Shown here one piece after another: positions 27,439 through 36,151 of a stretch of DNA of 64,000 nt. The notes beneath the pieces were generated by a model. The model was not told the DNA's origin and searched no databases. It saw nothing but the letters and a program-made list of their open reading frames with translations. Made by a program: the position numbers and the translations under genes. Origin of the DNA: Stenomitos frigidus ULC18 (lineage in GTDB: Bacteria > Cyanobacteriota > Cyanobacteriia > Leptolyngbyales > Leptolyngbyaceae); NCBI RefSeq assembly GCF_003003795.1, contig NZ_PVWK01000142.1:1-64000 (forward strand), read 5' to 3'. Numbering within the stretch: position 1 is the first letter of the stretch; each line of letters starts with the position of its first letter.

Positions 27439-27621
27439 GTAGCGCTAGCTCCGAAGGAGCCACTTTGTGTTTCTTGTATGCCGAAGGCTTTACGCGCCGA
27501 CAAGCTAGAGAGTTCTGAGTTAATTCAAATCTCTTTACTTCCCCACTCCTCCGCCTCTCCTGCTCCTATCTTCTAACAACCAACAACTAACAACCAACAA
27601 CCATTTTCAAGGCATCCATCT
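27439..27621. repeat. Spacer with CAACAA-type low-complexity repeats
   Basis: The right part consists of runs of AACAACCAACAACTAACAAC-like units just before gmaS, and CT-rich runs before them. Such arrays appear again before mgsA and are typical simple repeats of cyanobacterial spacers. No promoter was identified, so gmaS may be read from upstream. Confidence 0.6.
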
Positions 27622-28950
27622 ATGACTCCAGAAACAGCAAAGAAATTTCTAGCAGACAATCACGTCAAATTCGTCCTGGCGCAGTTCGTAGATATGCACG
27701 GCACTGCCAAAACGAAAGCCGTACCTGCCTCGCACTTTGACGACATTCTCGATCCGGGCGCAGGCTTTGCGGGCTTTGCCGTTTGGGGTCTGGCGCAACA
27801 GCCTAACAGCCATGATTTCATGGCGATCGGTGATCCATCAACCTTGAGCCTGGTGCCCTGGATGCCAGGGTTTGCCCGCATGGTTTGCGTTGGGCACGTG
27901 GATGGACAGCCCTATCCTTACGATGCTCGGTTCGTGCTGATGCAGCAGTTGGAACGGCTGAAGCAAAAAGGCTGGACGTTCTATACCGGGCTGGAACCTG
28001 AATTTAGCTTGCTGCGAAAAGATGCTCAAGGCCACATTGCTCCCGCTGATCCGACCGATACGTTGGAAAAACCCTGCTACGACTACAAAGGACTGTCTCG
28101 CAGTCGCGCGTTTATTGAAAAATTGGTGGAAAGCCTGCAAATTGCTGGCTTTGACGTGTATCAAATTGACCACGAAGATGCAAACGGTCAGTTCGAAATC
28201 AATTACACCTATACGGATTGCTTAACCTCCGCCGATCGCTACATCTTCTTCAAAATGGCAGCGTCTGAAATTGCCAAAGAGATGGGGCTGATTGCCACCT
28301 TCATGCCCAAGCCTTTTGCTAACCGCACGGGTACCGGGATGCACATGCACATGTCCATGTCGGATGGCACATCCAACATTTTTGCGGATGACAGCGATCC
28401 TCGCCATTTGGGACTGTCCAAACTGGCGTATCACTTCCTTGGTGGCTTGCTGGCTCATGCGCCTGCACTGACTGCGATCTGTGCGCCTTCCATCAACTCC
28501 TACAAACGACTGGTGGTGGGACGAGCGCTCAGTGGTGCCACCTGGGCACCTGCCTACATCACTTACGGTGACAACAATCGCTCCAGCCTGGTGCGCATTC
28601 CAGGGGGACGACTCGAATTCCGCCTTGCCGATGGTTCCTGCAATCCTTACCTAGCCGCCGCTGTCGCGATCGCTGCTGGACTGGACGGCATCGAAAATGA
28701 ACTTGATCCGGGCGACCCCCACAACATCAACCTCTACGATCTCTCCGAAGCCGACCTCAAGGACAAAGGCATTCAAACCTTGCCGCAAAGTCTGAAAGAA
28801 GCGATCGACGCCCTCGAAGCCGATACCGTGCTCACCAATGCCCTCGGCCCTCTCGCCACCGAATTCATCAGTCTCAAGCGCATGGAATGGGTCGAATACA
28901 TGCGCCATGTCTCGGACTGGGAAGTGCAGCGCTATTTGGAGTTTTTCTAA
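27622..28950 (+). CDS. gmaS: Gamma-glutamylmethylamide synthetase (glutamine synthetase type III-like)
   Basis: GmaS joins methylamine to the gamma-carboxyl of glutamate with ATP, the entry step of the N-methylglutamate pathway. The 442-aa protein is of the GlnT/GS-III-like group: N-terminal beta-grasp with [20 protein letters not shown], the metal-binding Glu in [11 protein letters not shown] and [10 protein letters not shown], the ATP/glutamate block [14 protein letters not shown], and the C-terminal [18 protein letters not shown]. Ordinary glutamine synthetase (GlnA) or GlnT activity is the alternative; the co-located mgsABC and mgdABCD favour GmaS. Highly expressed-looking codon use without rare features. 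Confidence 0.88.
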   Translation: MTPETAKKFLADNHVKFVLAQFVDMHGTAKTKAVPASHFDDILDPGAGFAGFAVWGLAQQPNSHDFMAIGDPSTLSLVPWMPGFARMVCVGHVDGQPYPYDARFVLMQQLERLKQKGWTFYTGLEPEFSLLRKDAQGHIAPADPTDTLEKPCYDYKGLSRSRAFIEKLVESLQIAGFDVYQIDHEDANGQFEINYTYTDCLTSADRYIFFKMAASEIAKEMGLIATFMPKPFANRTGTGMHMHMSMSDGTSNIFADDSDPRHLGLSKLAYHFLGGLLAHAPALTAICAPSINSYKRLVVGRALSGATWAPAYITYGDNNRSSLVRIPGGRLEFRLADGSCNPYLAAAVAIAAGLDGIENELDPGDPHNINLYDLSEADLKDKGIQTLPQSLKEAIDALEADTVLTNALGPLATEFISLKRMEWVEYMRHVSDWEVQRYLEFF

Positions 28951-28962
28951 GCGGCTTGTTTA

Positions 28963-29125
28963 GTTGTTAGTTGGTAGTGGTTGGTTGTTAGAAGTCAGGA
29001 GTCAGAAGCCAGGAGAAAAAGCAATGACTACTCACTACCAACTAATGCCACTGACCACTAACCATCCTTGCAATTCAACACTCAACACTTCTTTAACTAA
29101 AAACTAACCACTACCAACTAACAAC
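28963..29125. repeat. Spacer bounded by a 19-bp inverted repeat
   Basis: GTTGTTAGTTGGTAGTGGT (28963-28981) and its exact complement (29107-29125) enclose low-complexity sequence in the gmaS-mgsA spacer. The arms are themselves simple-repeat-like. The transcript could form a long stem that ends six bases before the mgsA start codon and could affect its translation. Confidence 0.65.
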
Positions 29126-29130
29126 CATCT

Positions 29131-30039
29131 ATGTGTGGCATCGTCGGCTTACTCATCAAAAATCCATCACTGCGATCGTCACTCGGTGAACTGATGGTGC
29201 CCATGCTCATTGGCATGAGCCAACGCGGTCCCGATTCTGCCGGACTCGCCGTCTTTACTGAAGCGCTGCCAGATAATCAGCGCAAATACAGCCTCTACTC
29301 TGGCAGTATCCCTGCGGGTGATCACTTCCACTGGTCAGAACTGGCGCAGACCTTTCAAACCCATTTCAATACGGCTCCCGATCTCCAAATTCACGAGAAT
29401 CAAGCCGTGCTGACCGCGAACCTGGCTCCCAGTGCCGTCAAGCAATGGCTACAAGACCACTATCCACACATCCATCTCTTGTCTATCGGACGGGCGATCG
29501 ACCTGTACAAAGATGCCGGTAGTCCGACTAGCATTGCCGATCGCTATCACTTCAAAGACCTGCAAGGCTCCCATCTCGTCGGGCATACCCGCATGGCAAC
29601 CGAATCTGCCGTCACGCCTGCCCACGCCCATCCCTTTACGGCCGGCGAAGATTTCTGCCTCGTCCACAATGGCTCTCTTTCCAATCCCTACGAAATTCGC
29701 CGCAAGCTTGAACATCACGGCATTCACTTTGAAACCGACAACGATACCGAAGCCGCCTGCCGCTTTCTCGAATGGCGGATGCAGGAAGGTGATGATTTGA
29801 AAGCAGCCATTCAGAAAGGCTTTGAAGCGCTTGATGGTTTCTATACCTTTCTCATGGGCACAGCAGATAAGTTGGCGTTGGTGCGTGATGCCTTTGCCTG
29901 CAAGCCTGCTGTGGTCGCAGAGACGGATGATTACGTGGCGATCGCCTCCGAATTTCGCTCGCTCGCTCATCTTCCCAACATTAATCATGCTCACATCTAT
30001 GAACCCGCACCCGAGGAAATGTACGTATGGACGGTGTAA
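29131..30039 (+). CDS. mgsA: N-methylglutamate synthase subunit A, class II glutamine amidotransferase
   Basis: A 302-aa protein equal to the amidotransferase domain of glutamate synthase, here a separate subunit. It begins MCGIVGLL, so Cys2 becomes the N-terminal nucleophile, and has the family motifs MSQRGPDSAG, GHTRMATESAV and VHNGSLSNPYEIR. In MgsABC this subunit works on gamma-glutamylmethylamide and releases the methylamine for transfer to 2-oxoglutarate. The gene overlaps mgsB by 13 bases. GlxB-type amidotransferases of unknown function are close relatives, but the neighbouring gmaS makes the Mgs role most likely. Confidence 0.87.
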   Translation: MCGIVGLLIKNPSLRSSLGELMVPMLIGMSQRGPDSAGLAVFTEALPDNQRKYSLYSGSIPAGDHFHWSELAQTFQTHFNTAPDLQIHENQAVLTANLAPSAVKQWLQDHYPHIHLLSIGRAIDLYKDAGSPTSIADRYHFKDLQGSHLVGHTRMATESAVTPAHAHPFTAGEDFCLVHNGSLSNPYEIRRKLEHHGIHFETDNDTEAACRFLEWRMQEGDDLKAAIQKGFEALDGFYTFLMGTADKLALVRDAFACKPAVVAETDDYVAIASEFRSLAHLPNINHAHIYEPAPEEMYVWTV

Positions 30040-30707
30040 CCTTCGACCTCGCCCAAACGCCCCTGCGCGAAGTCAACCGCTTTCTCCATCAACCATTAAG
30101 CGGTCAAACCATCCGCATTCTGAATGCTGACGGTGCTCACAACATCGCGGTCGGTTTAGATTCGCCTGTAGAAGTCGAAATTGCGGGGCATGCGGGCTAT
30201 TACGCGGCTGGCATGAACCAACTGGCAAACGTCACCATTCTCGGTAATGCCGGCCCCGGTGTTGCCGAAAACATGATGTCAGGACGAGTCCACGTCAAAG
30301 GCTTTGCTTCCGTTGCTGCTGGAGCGTCTGCCCAGGGCGGCTTACTGGTAATCGATGGCGATGCTAGTCTGCGCTGTGGTATTTCCCTCAAAGGAGCCGA
30401 TATTGTGGTGGGTGGCAGCGTCGGCAGCTTCTCTGCGTTCATGGCACAAGCCGGACGAATCGTGATTTGCGGCAACGCAGGCGATGCCCTCGGCGATTCT
30501 CTCTACGAAGCCATCATCTACGTACGCGGCACCATCAAATCACTCGGTGCCGATGCCCAAATTGAGCCTATGACCGATGCTGATTACGAAGCCGTGGGCG
30601 AACTTCTCGCCAAAGCCGGTTTTTCTCACGATGCAAAAGAATTCAAACGCATTGCCTCTGCCAAGCAGCTTTATCACTGGAACGCCGATGCCAATCAGGA
30701 GTATTAA
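30027..30707 (+). CDS. mgsB: N-methylglutamate synthase subunit B, GXGXG domain
   Basis: A 226-aa beta-helix protein corresponding to the C-terminal GXGXG domain of the glutamate synthase large subunit. Repeating Gly-rich turns are seen: ILGNAGPGVAENMMSGRVHV, GGLLVIDGDASLRCGISLKG and IVICGNAGDALGDSLYEA. In glutamate synthase this helix is a structural spacer between catalytic domains; in MgsABC it is a separate subunit. Its ATG lies inside the end of mgsA, so the pair is translationally coupled. It is not contiguous with mgsC: a repeat and a small antitoxin-like gene intervene. Confidence 0.87.
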   Translation: MDGVTFDLAQTPLREVNRFLHQPLSGQTIRILNADGAHNIAVGLDSPVEVEIAGHAGYYAAGMNQLANVTILGNAGPGVAENMMSGRVHVKGFASVAAGASAQGGLLVIDGDASLRCGISLKGADIVVGGSVGSFSAFMAQAGRIVICGNAGDALGDSLYEAIIYVRGTIKSLGADAQIEPMTDADYEAVGELLAKAGFSHDAKEFKRIASAKQLYHWNADANQEY

Positions 30708-30771
30708 GTATCTTCATTCTGATGCGATCGCATTCGCTAGGATAGAGCAAGCGCCTGCTATAAATGATCAA

Positions 30772-30871
30772 ACACATTTTGGGTTTACGCAAACCTCGGA
30801 GGTTTTAACCAAACATTGAACTCTATGACCAGCTTTAGTGCTTAAACCTCCGAGGTTTTGGCAAAATGTGT
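30772..30871. repeat. Nested inverted repeat with AAACCTCSGAGGTTT arms
   Basis: Inner arms AAACCTCGGAGGTTT (30791-30805) and AAACCTCCGAGGTTT (30844-30858) are exact complements, and outer arms ACACATTTTG (30772-30781) and CAAAATGTGT (30862-30871) are too. Each inner arm is itself nearly palindromic. A related element sits at 37420-37450. It lies in the mgsB-mgsC spacer. Confidence 0.8.
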
Positions 30872-30909
30872 AAATCCTAACATTGAGAGACGATGAAGAG
30901 TGAGGCTAG

Positions 30910-31185
30910 ATGGAATCGATTATTAAAACTATTATCACCAAGTTAAATTCCTTGCCTCAAACGAAGTTACATGAAGTGTTGGACTTTGTTGAATTTGTCA
31001 CTTGGCAAGAACAGCACACAGCACAATCTAGCCTCAGCAATCTAGATACGACCATGAGAGATCAAGACTTTGAAACTCTCACAAATCAACTTTTAGATGA
31101 ATTCGACAAATGTGTTGACCCCAATCTGCCTTTGCTATCAGACTATGCAGTGAGCCGCGCAGGGATTTATGAGGAGCACCCCTAA
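30910..31185 (+). CDS. DUF2281-like orphan antitoxin
   Basis: A 91-aa protein whose N-terminus (ESIIKTIITKLNSLPQTKLH, EVLDFVEFVTWQ) follows the DUF2281 pattern of short antitoxins, with an acidic C-terminal tail that would wrap a toxin. Such genes are normally followed at once by a PIN or RelE toxin. Here only a 13-codon frame follows and then mgsC, so the partner is missing. It splits the mgs genes and probably arrived with the adjacent repeat. The function may be limited to regulation or it may be a remnant. Confidence 0.65.
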   Translation: MESIIKTIITKLNSLPQTKLHEVLDFVEFVTWQEQHTAQSSLSNLDTTMRDQDFETLTNQLLDEFDKCVDPNLPLLSDYAVSRAGIYEEHP

Positions 31186-31253
31186 ACAGTGAACTACTTT
31201 ATCCTGCTACGTTTTGCCGATCGCTCCTAGCCACTTCACACGACTGTAAGAAC

Positions 31254-32609
31254 ATGAACGACGCTCAATCGCATCAATCCATTTCTCGTGAAGCATCCTG
31301 GGGCTACGACAGCCGCATGATTAGCTACATTCAAAATGCAGCGGCGCATGGTCTTTACGAAATTCGTGGGCTAGGTGCCAAGCGGCGCTTGCCCCACTTT
31401 GATGATTTGGTGTTTTTGGGTTCCTCTCTCTCGCGGTACCCGCTGGAAGGCTATCGCGAAAAATGCACAACCAAAACCGTTCTGGGGACTCGGTACGCCA
31501 CTAAACCCATTGAGTTGGAGATTCCCATCACGATCGCAGGCATGAGTTTCGGCTCTCTCTCTGCCAATGTCAAAGAAGCATTAGGACTTGCTGCAACTGC
31601 TGTGGGCACCTCGACCACCACGGGCGATGGCGGCATGACATCCGAAGAACGGCTTTCCTCCAAAACCTTGATCTATCAGTGCTTACCATCCCGCTACGGG
31701 TTCAATCCTGATGATGTGCGCAAGGCAGACGCGATCGAAATTGTCATTGGGCAGGGCGCAAAACCGGGCGGTGGTGGCATGCTGCTGGGGCAAAAAATTA
31801 ATCCTCGCGTGGCACAAATGCGCACCTTACCCGAAGGCGTCGATCAACGCTCTGCCTGCCGCCATCCTGATTGGACAGGCCCCGATGACCTCACTATCAA
31901 AATTCAAGAGTTGCGGGAACTCACCGATTGGGAAAAGCCCATCTATGTGAAAGTGGGAGCCTCGCGTACCTTCAATGATGTCAAGCTGGCGGTGCATTCC
32001 GGTGCGGATGTGATTGTCGTTGATGGGATGCAGGGCGGCACCGCGGCAACCCAAAGTATCTTTATCGAACACGTCGGCATTCCCACGCTGGCAGCGGTGC
32101 GTCAGGCAGTGGATGCCCTCGAAGATCTGGATATGAAAGGCAACGTGCAGCTCATTGTATCCGGTGGTATTCGCACCGGAGCGGATGTGGCAAAAGCGAT
32201 CGCGATGGGTGCCGATGCCGTCTCGATCGGACAAGGCATTCTCATTGCGTTGGGCTGCAATAGCGAAACCTACATCCAGCAGGGCGAACATCACTCGGCT
32301 ATTGAGGATTATGCGGCGATCGGCACCGCTCCCGGTTTCTGCCATCATTGTCACACTGGAAAATGTCCCGTGGGTGTCACTACTCAAGACGCCCTGTTGG
32401 AAAAGCGTTTGGAACCTGAGGTCGGTGCGCGTCGGGTCGAAAACTATCTCAAAACGTTGAATATGGAACTGACGACGATCGCGCGCGCCTGCGGCAAGCA
32501 AAATATCCATCATTTGGAGCGGGAAGATCTCGTTGCCCTTACTGTTGAAGCGGCGGCAATGGCACGTTTACCGCTTGCCGGAACGCCCTGGATTCCCGGT
32601 TGGCAGTGA
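31254..32609 (+). CDS. mgsC: N-methylglutamate synthase subunit C, FMN glutamate-synthase-like
   Basis: The catalytic subunit, 451 residues, corresponding to the central FMN domain of glutamate synthase. It binds FMN and an Fe-S cluster and reduces the imine formed from 2-oxoglutarate and methylamine. Motifs: PITIAGMSFGSLSANVKEAL, QGAKPGGGGMLLG, the FMN-phosphate stretch VSGGIRTGADVAKAIAMGAD and the Cys cluster GFCHHCHTGKCPVGV. Together with the separate MgsA and MgsB it rebuilds a full glutamate synthase layout. GlxD-type relatives exist, but with gmaS and mgd genes next to it the Mgs assignment is preferred. Confidence 0.9.
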   Translation: MNDAQSHQSISREASWGYDSRMISYIQNAAAHGLYEIRGLGAKRRLPHFDDLVFLGSSLSRYPLEGYREKCTTKTVLGTRYATKPIELEIPITIAGMSFGSLSANVKEALGLAATAVGTSTTTGDGGMTSEERLSSKTLIYQCLPSRYGFNPDDVRKADAIEIVIGQGAKPGGGGMLLGQKINPRVAQMRTLPEGVDQRSACRHPDWTGPDDLTIKIQELRELTDWEKPIYVKVGASRTFNDVKLAVHSGADVIVVDGMQGGTAATQSIFIEHVGIPTLAAVRQAVDALEDLDMKGNVQLIVSGGIRTGADVAKAIAMGADAVSIGQGILIALGCNSETYIQQGEHHSAIEDYAAIGTAPGFCHHCHTGKCPVGVTTQDALLEKRLEPEVGARRVENYLKTLNMELTTIARACGKQNIHHLEREDLVALTVEAAAMARLPLAGTPWIPGWQ

Positions 32610-32684
32610 GAAACGCTTTGCGATACTAGACGCTATGTTCCCGGTTGACAAAAAAGTTTAGCAAACGGGGTACAGGCAAAGAGC

Positions 32685-32713
32685 GTAGAGACGATACAGG
32701 GTAACGTCTCTAC
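32685..32713. terminator. Hairpin between convergent mgsC and pepA
   Basis: GTAGAGACG (32685-32693) and CGTCTCTAC (32705-32713) form a perfect nine-bp stem with an 11-base loop between the ends of two converging genes. No T tract on either side, so it may be one of the GTAGAGACG-type interspersed repeats acting as a transcription barrier. Confidence 0.5.
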
Positions 32714-32788
32714 AGTTTGACAACACGTTCAAACACCACCGAGGCAAACCCATGCAAGGGCATGGGTAACTGTGGCTATGAATTGTGG

Positions 32789-34264
32789 CTACTCGCTGAT
32801 CGCCCAGTTCACCAGCGTTCTCACGCCATAGCCTGTGGCACCAGGGCTGTTGTAGCCGTTTTCCTTCTCCGTCCAAACGGGGCCAGCCACATCAAGGTGT
32901 GCCCAGGGGGTTTCTTTGACGAACTGTTTGAGAAACAGTGCAGCAGTAATTGAGCCACCAGGTCGCGGTCCTGTATTTTTCATGTCGGCGATCGGGGATT
33001 TCAATCCGTCGAAGTACTTTTCTTCCATCGGCATCTGCCAGATTTTTTCGCCTGCTAGCTCGCCTGCCTGTGTTAACTGGCTAGCAATGGCAGGGTCAGA
33101 ACTCCACAGCCCCGCAATGTCTTCGCCCAAAGCAATGACGCAGGCTCCCGTGAGCGTTGCCAGATCGACGATCGCATCCACACCCAGTTTTTCAGCAAAA
33201 ACCAGCGCATCGGCGAGCGTCAAACGACCTTCGGCATCCGTATTGTTGATTTCGATCGTTTTGCCGTTCGAAGCCGTGAGAATATCGCCCGGATGGATGG
33301 CATGACCGCTGATCATGTTTTCGGTAGCAGCGCTGATGAAGTGGACTTCGACATCGGGTTTAATTTGCGCGATCGCCTTCGCTGCACCCAATGTGGCTCC
33401 GGCACCGCCCATATCAGTTTTCATCATCTCGATACCGCTGCCTGCACCTTTGATGTTGAGTCCACCCGAATCAAAGGTTAGTCCCTTGCCAATAATTGCC
33501 AGCTTGCGGCGAGGTGTGCCGTCTGGTTTGTAGGTCAGGTGAATAAACTTCGGTGGCAGATCGGAGGCTTGCGCGACACCGAGAAACGCTCCCATACCCA
33601 GCTTCTCGCAGTCTTCCCGCTCCAAAATTTCTAGTGCCAGACCGTATTCGTTGGCGATCGCTTGAGCCGTTTCTGCCAGAGTAATAGGCGTGACGTAATT
33701 GGCAGGAGCCGCGACTAACTCACGCGCCAAAAAGACACCCGACGCAATCTGACGAGCACGAGTCACGGCACTCTCCTGATTACCTAACCCCAATAGCTCA
33801 ATTTGCTCAACCGACGATCCTTTATCTTCTGTTTCCGATTTGAAGCGGGTGTCCTGATAGAGCGCCAGTTCAGCACCTTCCGCGATCGTCTGAGCCGTGA
33901 GTGCCGCCTTATCCTGCCAGATAGGCAGACTGATGCCCAGCGATTTGCACTTTTCCTTCTTTGCCAGACGCGCACTTATAGCCCCTGCCCGACGCAGACT
34001 GTCCAGCTTCAGGCTCTCCGGTTTGCCCAAACCCACTAGAATGAGTTTACGGACTGTGCTGCCTGACCCGACTCGCGTTGCCGCACTGCTGCCCTCTTTA
34101 CCTTTGAACTCTGCTTCGGCGATCAGCTCTTTCAGTGTGCCAGACAGCTTGTCATCCAACGCGACTAACTCAGCCGTGAGTTCGCCATCACCTTCAAACA
34201 GACCGATCGCCAAACCATCCCCAGACCACTCTAAGAGGGGCTTACTCGTCGTTCGCAAATCCAT
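32789..34264 (-). CDS. pepA: Leucyl aminopeptidase (M17 family)
   Basis: A 491-aa cytosolic aminopeptidase with two active-site metals that removes N-terminal residues from peptides. The signature [14 protein letters not shown] is present, the metal-binding Lys and Asp lie in [20 protein letters not shown] and [11 protein letters not shown], and the N-terminal macro-like domain spans about residues 1-170. Length matches the family. The start ATG at 34264 is 48 bases from the divergent ferredoxin/MBL gene, so the promoters overlap. PepA proteins may also bind DNA in some bacteria; nothing here shows it. Confidence 0.96.
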   Translation of the reverse strand: MDLRTTSKPLLEWSGDGLAIGLFEGDGELTAELVALDDKLSGTLKELIAEAEFKGKEGSSAATRVGSGSTVRKLILVGLGKPESLKLDSLRRAGAISARLAKKEKCKSLGISLPIWQDKAALTAQTIAEGAELALYQDTRFKSETEDKGSSVEQIELLGLGNQESAVTRARQIASGVFLARELVAAPANYVTPITLAETAQAIANEYGLALEILEREDCEKLGMGAFLGVAQASDLPPKFIHLTYKPDGTPRRKLAIIGKGLTFDSGGLNIKGAGSGIEMMKTDMGGAGATLGAAKAIAQIKPDVEVHFISAATENMISGHAIHPGDILTASNGKTIEINNTDAEGRLTLADALVFAEKLGVDAIVDLATLTGACVIALGEDIAGLWSSDPAIASQLTQAGELAGEKIWQMPMEEKYFDGLKSPIADMKNTGPRPGGSITAALFLKQFVKETPWAHLDVAGPVWTEKENGYNSPGATGYGVRTLVNWAISE

Positions 34265-34312
34265 GCGGCTTTTCCTCGTTGTCTTATCAGATCTCTAGTA
34301 TCGATCAAAATC

Positions 34313-35185
34313 ATGGCTCACCTCACCCAACGTCGCCCTGAAAACGTCAGCGGGGACTTTTATGTAGATACGACCTGCATTGACTGTGACACCTGCCGTT
34401 GGATGGCTCCTCAAGTGTTTTCTCAAGTAGGCGACCAGTCGGCGGTGCACCATCAGCCTGCCAGCGAGTTTGAACGGTTGCAGGCGATGCAGGCACTGTT
34501 GTCTTGCCCCACTGCGTCGATCGGCACCGTAGAGAAACCAGCCGATATCAAAGCAGTGCAGCAGAGTTTCCCGATCGCCCTTGCCGAAAACGTCTACCAC
34601 TGTGGCTACCATGCGGAAAGTTCCTATGGAGCCGCTAGCTACTTGATTCAACGTCCTGATGGCAATGTGCTGGTCGATTCGCCACGCTTTGTACCGCTGC
34701 TGGTGAAACGGTTAGAAGCGATGGGTGGTGTTCGTTATTTGTACCTGACTCATCGCGATGATGTGGCGGATCACGCTAAATTTCATGAGCATTTCGGGTG
34801 CGATCGCATTCTCCACAAAGACGAGATCAATGCCGATACTCGAACGGTTGAGATCCAGCTTTCTGGTACGGAGACAGTCCAACTCGCGCCCGATTTGCTG
34901 ATCATTCCCGTTCCCGGACATACCAAAGGGCACACGGTTCTGCTCTACGACCAAAAATTTCTGTTTTCTGGCGATCACCTCGCCTGGTCAGACGATCGCC
35001 AACAGCTCATCGCCTTTCGTTCTGTCTGCTGGTACTCCTGGACGGAACAAACCAAATCGATGCAACGATTGGCAGACTACTCGTTTGAATGGGTGCTGCC
35101 CGGTCATGGTCGTCGGTTTCACGGCGATCGGGCAACCGTGCACCAGCAAATGCAGCAATGCGTGCAGTGGATGCAGAGCGTCTAG
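34313..35185 (+). CDS. Ferredoxin domain fused to a metallo-beta-lactamase-fold protein
   Basis: A 290-aa fusion. Residues 14-75 form a ferredoxin-like domain with DTTCIDCDTCRWMAPQVF and a distal SCPTASIG, which gives four Cys for a [4Fe-4S] or [3Fe-4S] cluster. Residues 95-285 form a metallo-beta-lactamase fold with IPVPGHTKGHTVLLYD, LFSGDHLAW and VLPGHGRRFHG. The usual HxHxDH motif is replaced by THRDDVADH, so the metal site is changed, yet the downstream His and Asp ligands are kept. The activity is unknown; glyoxalase II-like or nitric-oxide-reductase-like redox roles are possible. Confidence 0.85.
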   Translation: MAHLTQRRPENVSGDFYVDTTCIDCDTCRWMAPQVFSQVGDQSAVHHQPASEFERLQAMQALLSCPTASIGTVEKPADIKAVQQSFPIALAENVYHCGYHAESSYGAASYLIQRPDGNVLVDSPRFVPLLVKRLEAMGGVRYLYLTHRDDVADHAKFHEHFGCDRILHKDEINADTRTVEIQLSGTETVQLAPDLLIIPVPGHTKGHTVLLYDQKFLFSGDHLAWSDDRQQLIAFRSVCWYSWTEQTKSMQRLADYSFEWVLPGHGRRFHGDRATVHQQMQQCVQWMQSV

Positions 35186-35245
35186 GAGATTCAATGCGCC
35201 TTAGTAAGTAGATCTGAAGACTTCAGATACAGGGCTTTCGCTTGT

Positions 35246-35611
35246 TTAAGTAGATTCTGTATCAGCCTGGAATTTCTTGATGATGGCGCGGATCTCGTCA
35301 ACGGTCACGTCATCTTGGTCAGATTTGGAGTAGAGGCGGAGTAGGACAACGACATCAGGGGCAAGGCTCTGGTAGATGACGCGATAGCCGCCACTTTTGC
35401 CTTTGCGGATGGCGCTGTTTTTAACACGGACTTTGTAGACGATGTAGTCTGCGAAACCAGGGATGTGATCGCCAGGGAGGTCGCCGTTTTGCAGTTGTTC
35501 GATCAAGGGTTGCAGGTCAAGTTCGATGCTGCGATAGCGTTTTTTGAGGGCGCGGGCTTCACGTTTGAATTCAGCAGTTGTTAAAACCTGCGTGAATGCG
35601 GGTTCAGGCAT
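35246..35611 (-). CDS. RelE/ParE-superfamily toxin
   Basis: A 121-aa protein of the RelE/ParE fold: an N-terminal helix (TTAEFKREARALKKRYRSIE), then basic strands YKVRVKNSAIRKGKSGGYRV and IYQSLAPDVVVLLRLYSKSD. Such toxins cut mRNA on the ribosome or poison gyrase. The second gene of the pair, it overlaps its antitoxin by eight bases, which supports co-regulation. The C-terminal tail is longer than in minimal RelE. The target cannot be told from sequence alone. Confidence 0.85.
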   Translation of the reverse strand: MPEPAFTQVLTTAEFKREARALKKRYRSIELDLQPLIEQLQNGDLPGDHIPGFADYIVYKVRVKNSAIRKGKSGGYRVIYQSLAPDVVVLLRLYSKSDQDDVTVDEIRAIIKKFQADTEST

Positions 35612-35843
35612 CGCTGTCGTCGTCCCACAGGGTTTCGACGGGGCTGATGCGCCCTGCTTTTACGTCTTCGAGAGCGCGGTAGAGCCCAGCTAGGACTTCG
35701 GCTTTGGGGGTATCGTCGGGATCGAGGACTACGATTTGCTGGAGGGCTTGGAGGATGAAGGTTTCGAGAGGGAGGTTGAGTTGGGTGGCTTGCTTAATAA
35801 GGCTGGCTTGGAGGTCGTGGGGAAGGTCGATCGTGATTTGCAT
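35604..35843 (-). CDS. Antitoxin of the RelE-type pair
   Basis: A 79-aa protein beginning MQITIDLPHDLQASLIKQAT, a ribbon-helix-helix-like N-terminus followed by helix NLPLETFILQALQQIV and an acidic tail ending in WDDDSDA that would bind the toxin. ATG 35843 is preferred because GGAG lies about eight bases upstream and the residues encoded before it look non-coding. The gene precedes its toxin by an eight-base overlap. Confidence 0.82.
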   Translation of the reverse strand: MQITIDLPHDLQASLIKQATQLNLPLETFILQALQQIVVLDPDDTPKAEVLAGLYRALEDVKAGRISPVETLWDDDSDA

Positions 35844-36151
35844 AACATAAGCTCCGTAATTTGATTCTTTGCTGAGTTTGTAGGATAGCCAACCTTGATC
35901 ACGCAATACCGCACGTTTTGTTCAACGTCTTCCACGTCGTAGTGAGTGTAGGTACTACGAGATCTATTCTCGCGCAGGGGATGAGAGCCGCAAGCGATCG
36001 CCTCAACAAATTTGCCTTATTACCCAGGGCGATCGCACGCACTATTCTTCCTGCTGTGAATGCCCACTCAGGGCGTTTCCGTTAACCTGTGGCGGAAGAC
36101 TATAATCGACTCAGCAAGCCTGATCAAGATTGTTTCCTCGCCCGTCTCCCA

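Noticed and set aside
27540-27621. CRISPR-like array
   Set aside because: CAACAA-type units are short, irregular and without spacers; this is low-complexity sequence.
31186-31230. Start of a toxin gene after the DUF2281-like antitoxin
   Set aside because: The frame MNYFILLRFADRS stops after 13 codons and shows no toxin motif, so no toxin is called.
31827-32513. Minus-strand frame of 228 aa inside mgsC
   Set aside because: Shadow frame caused by the high GC third positions of mgsC.
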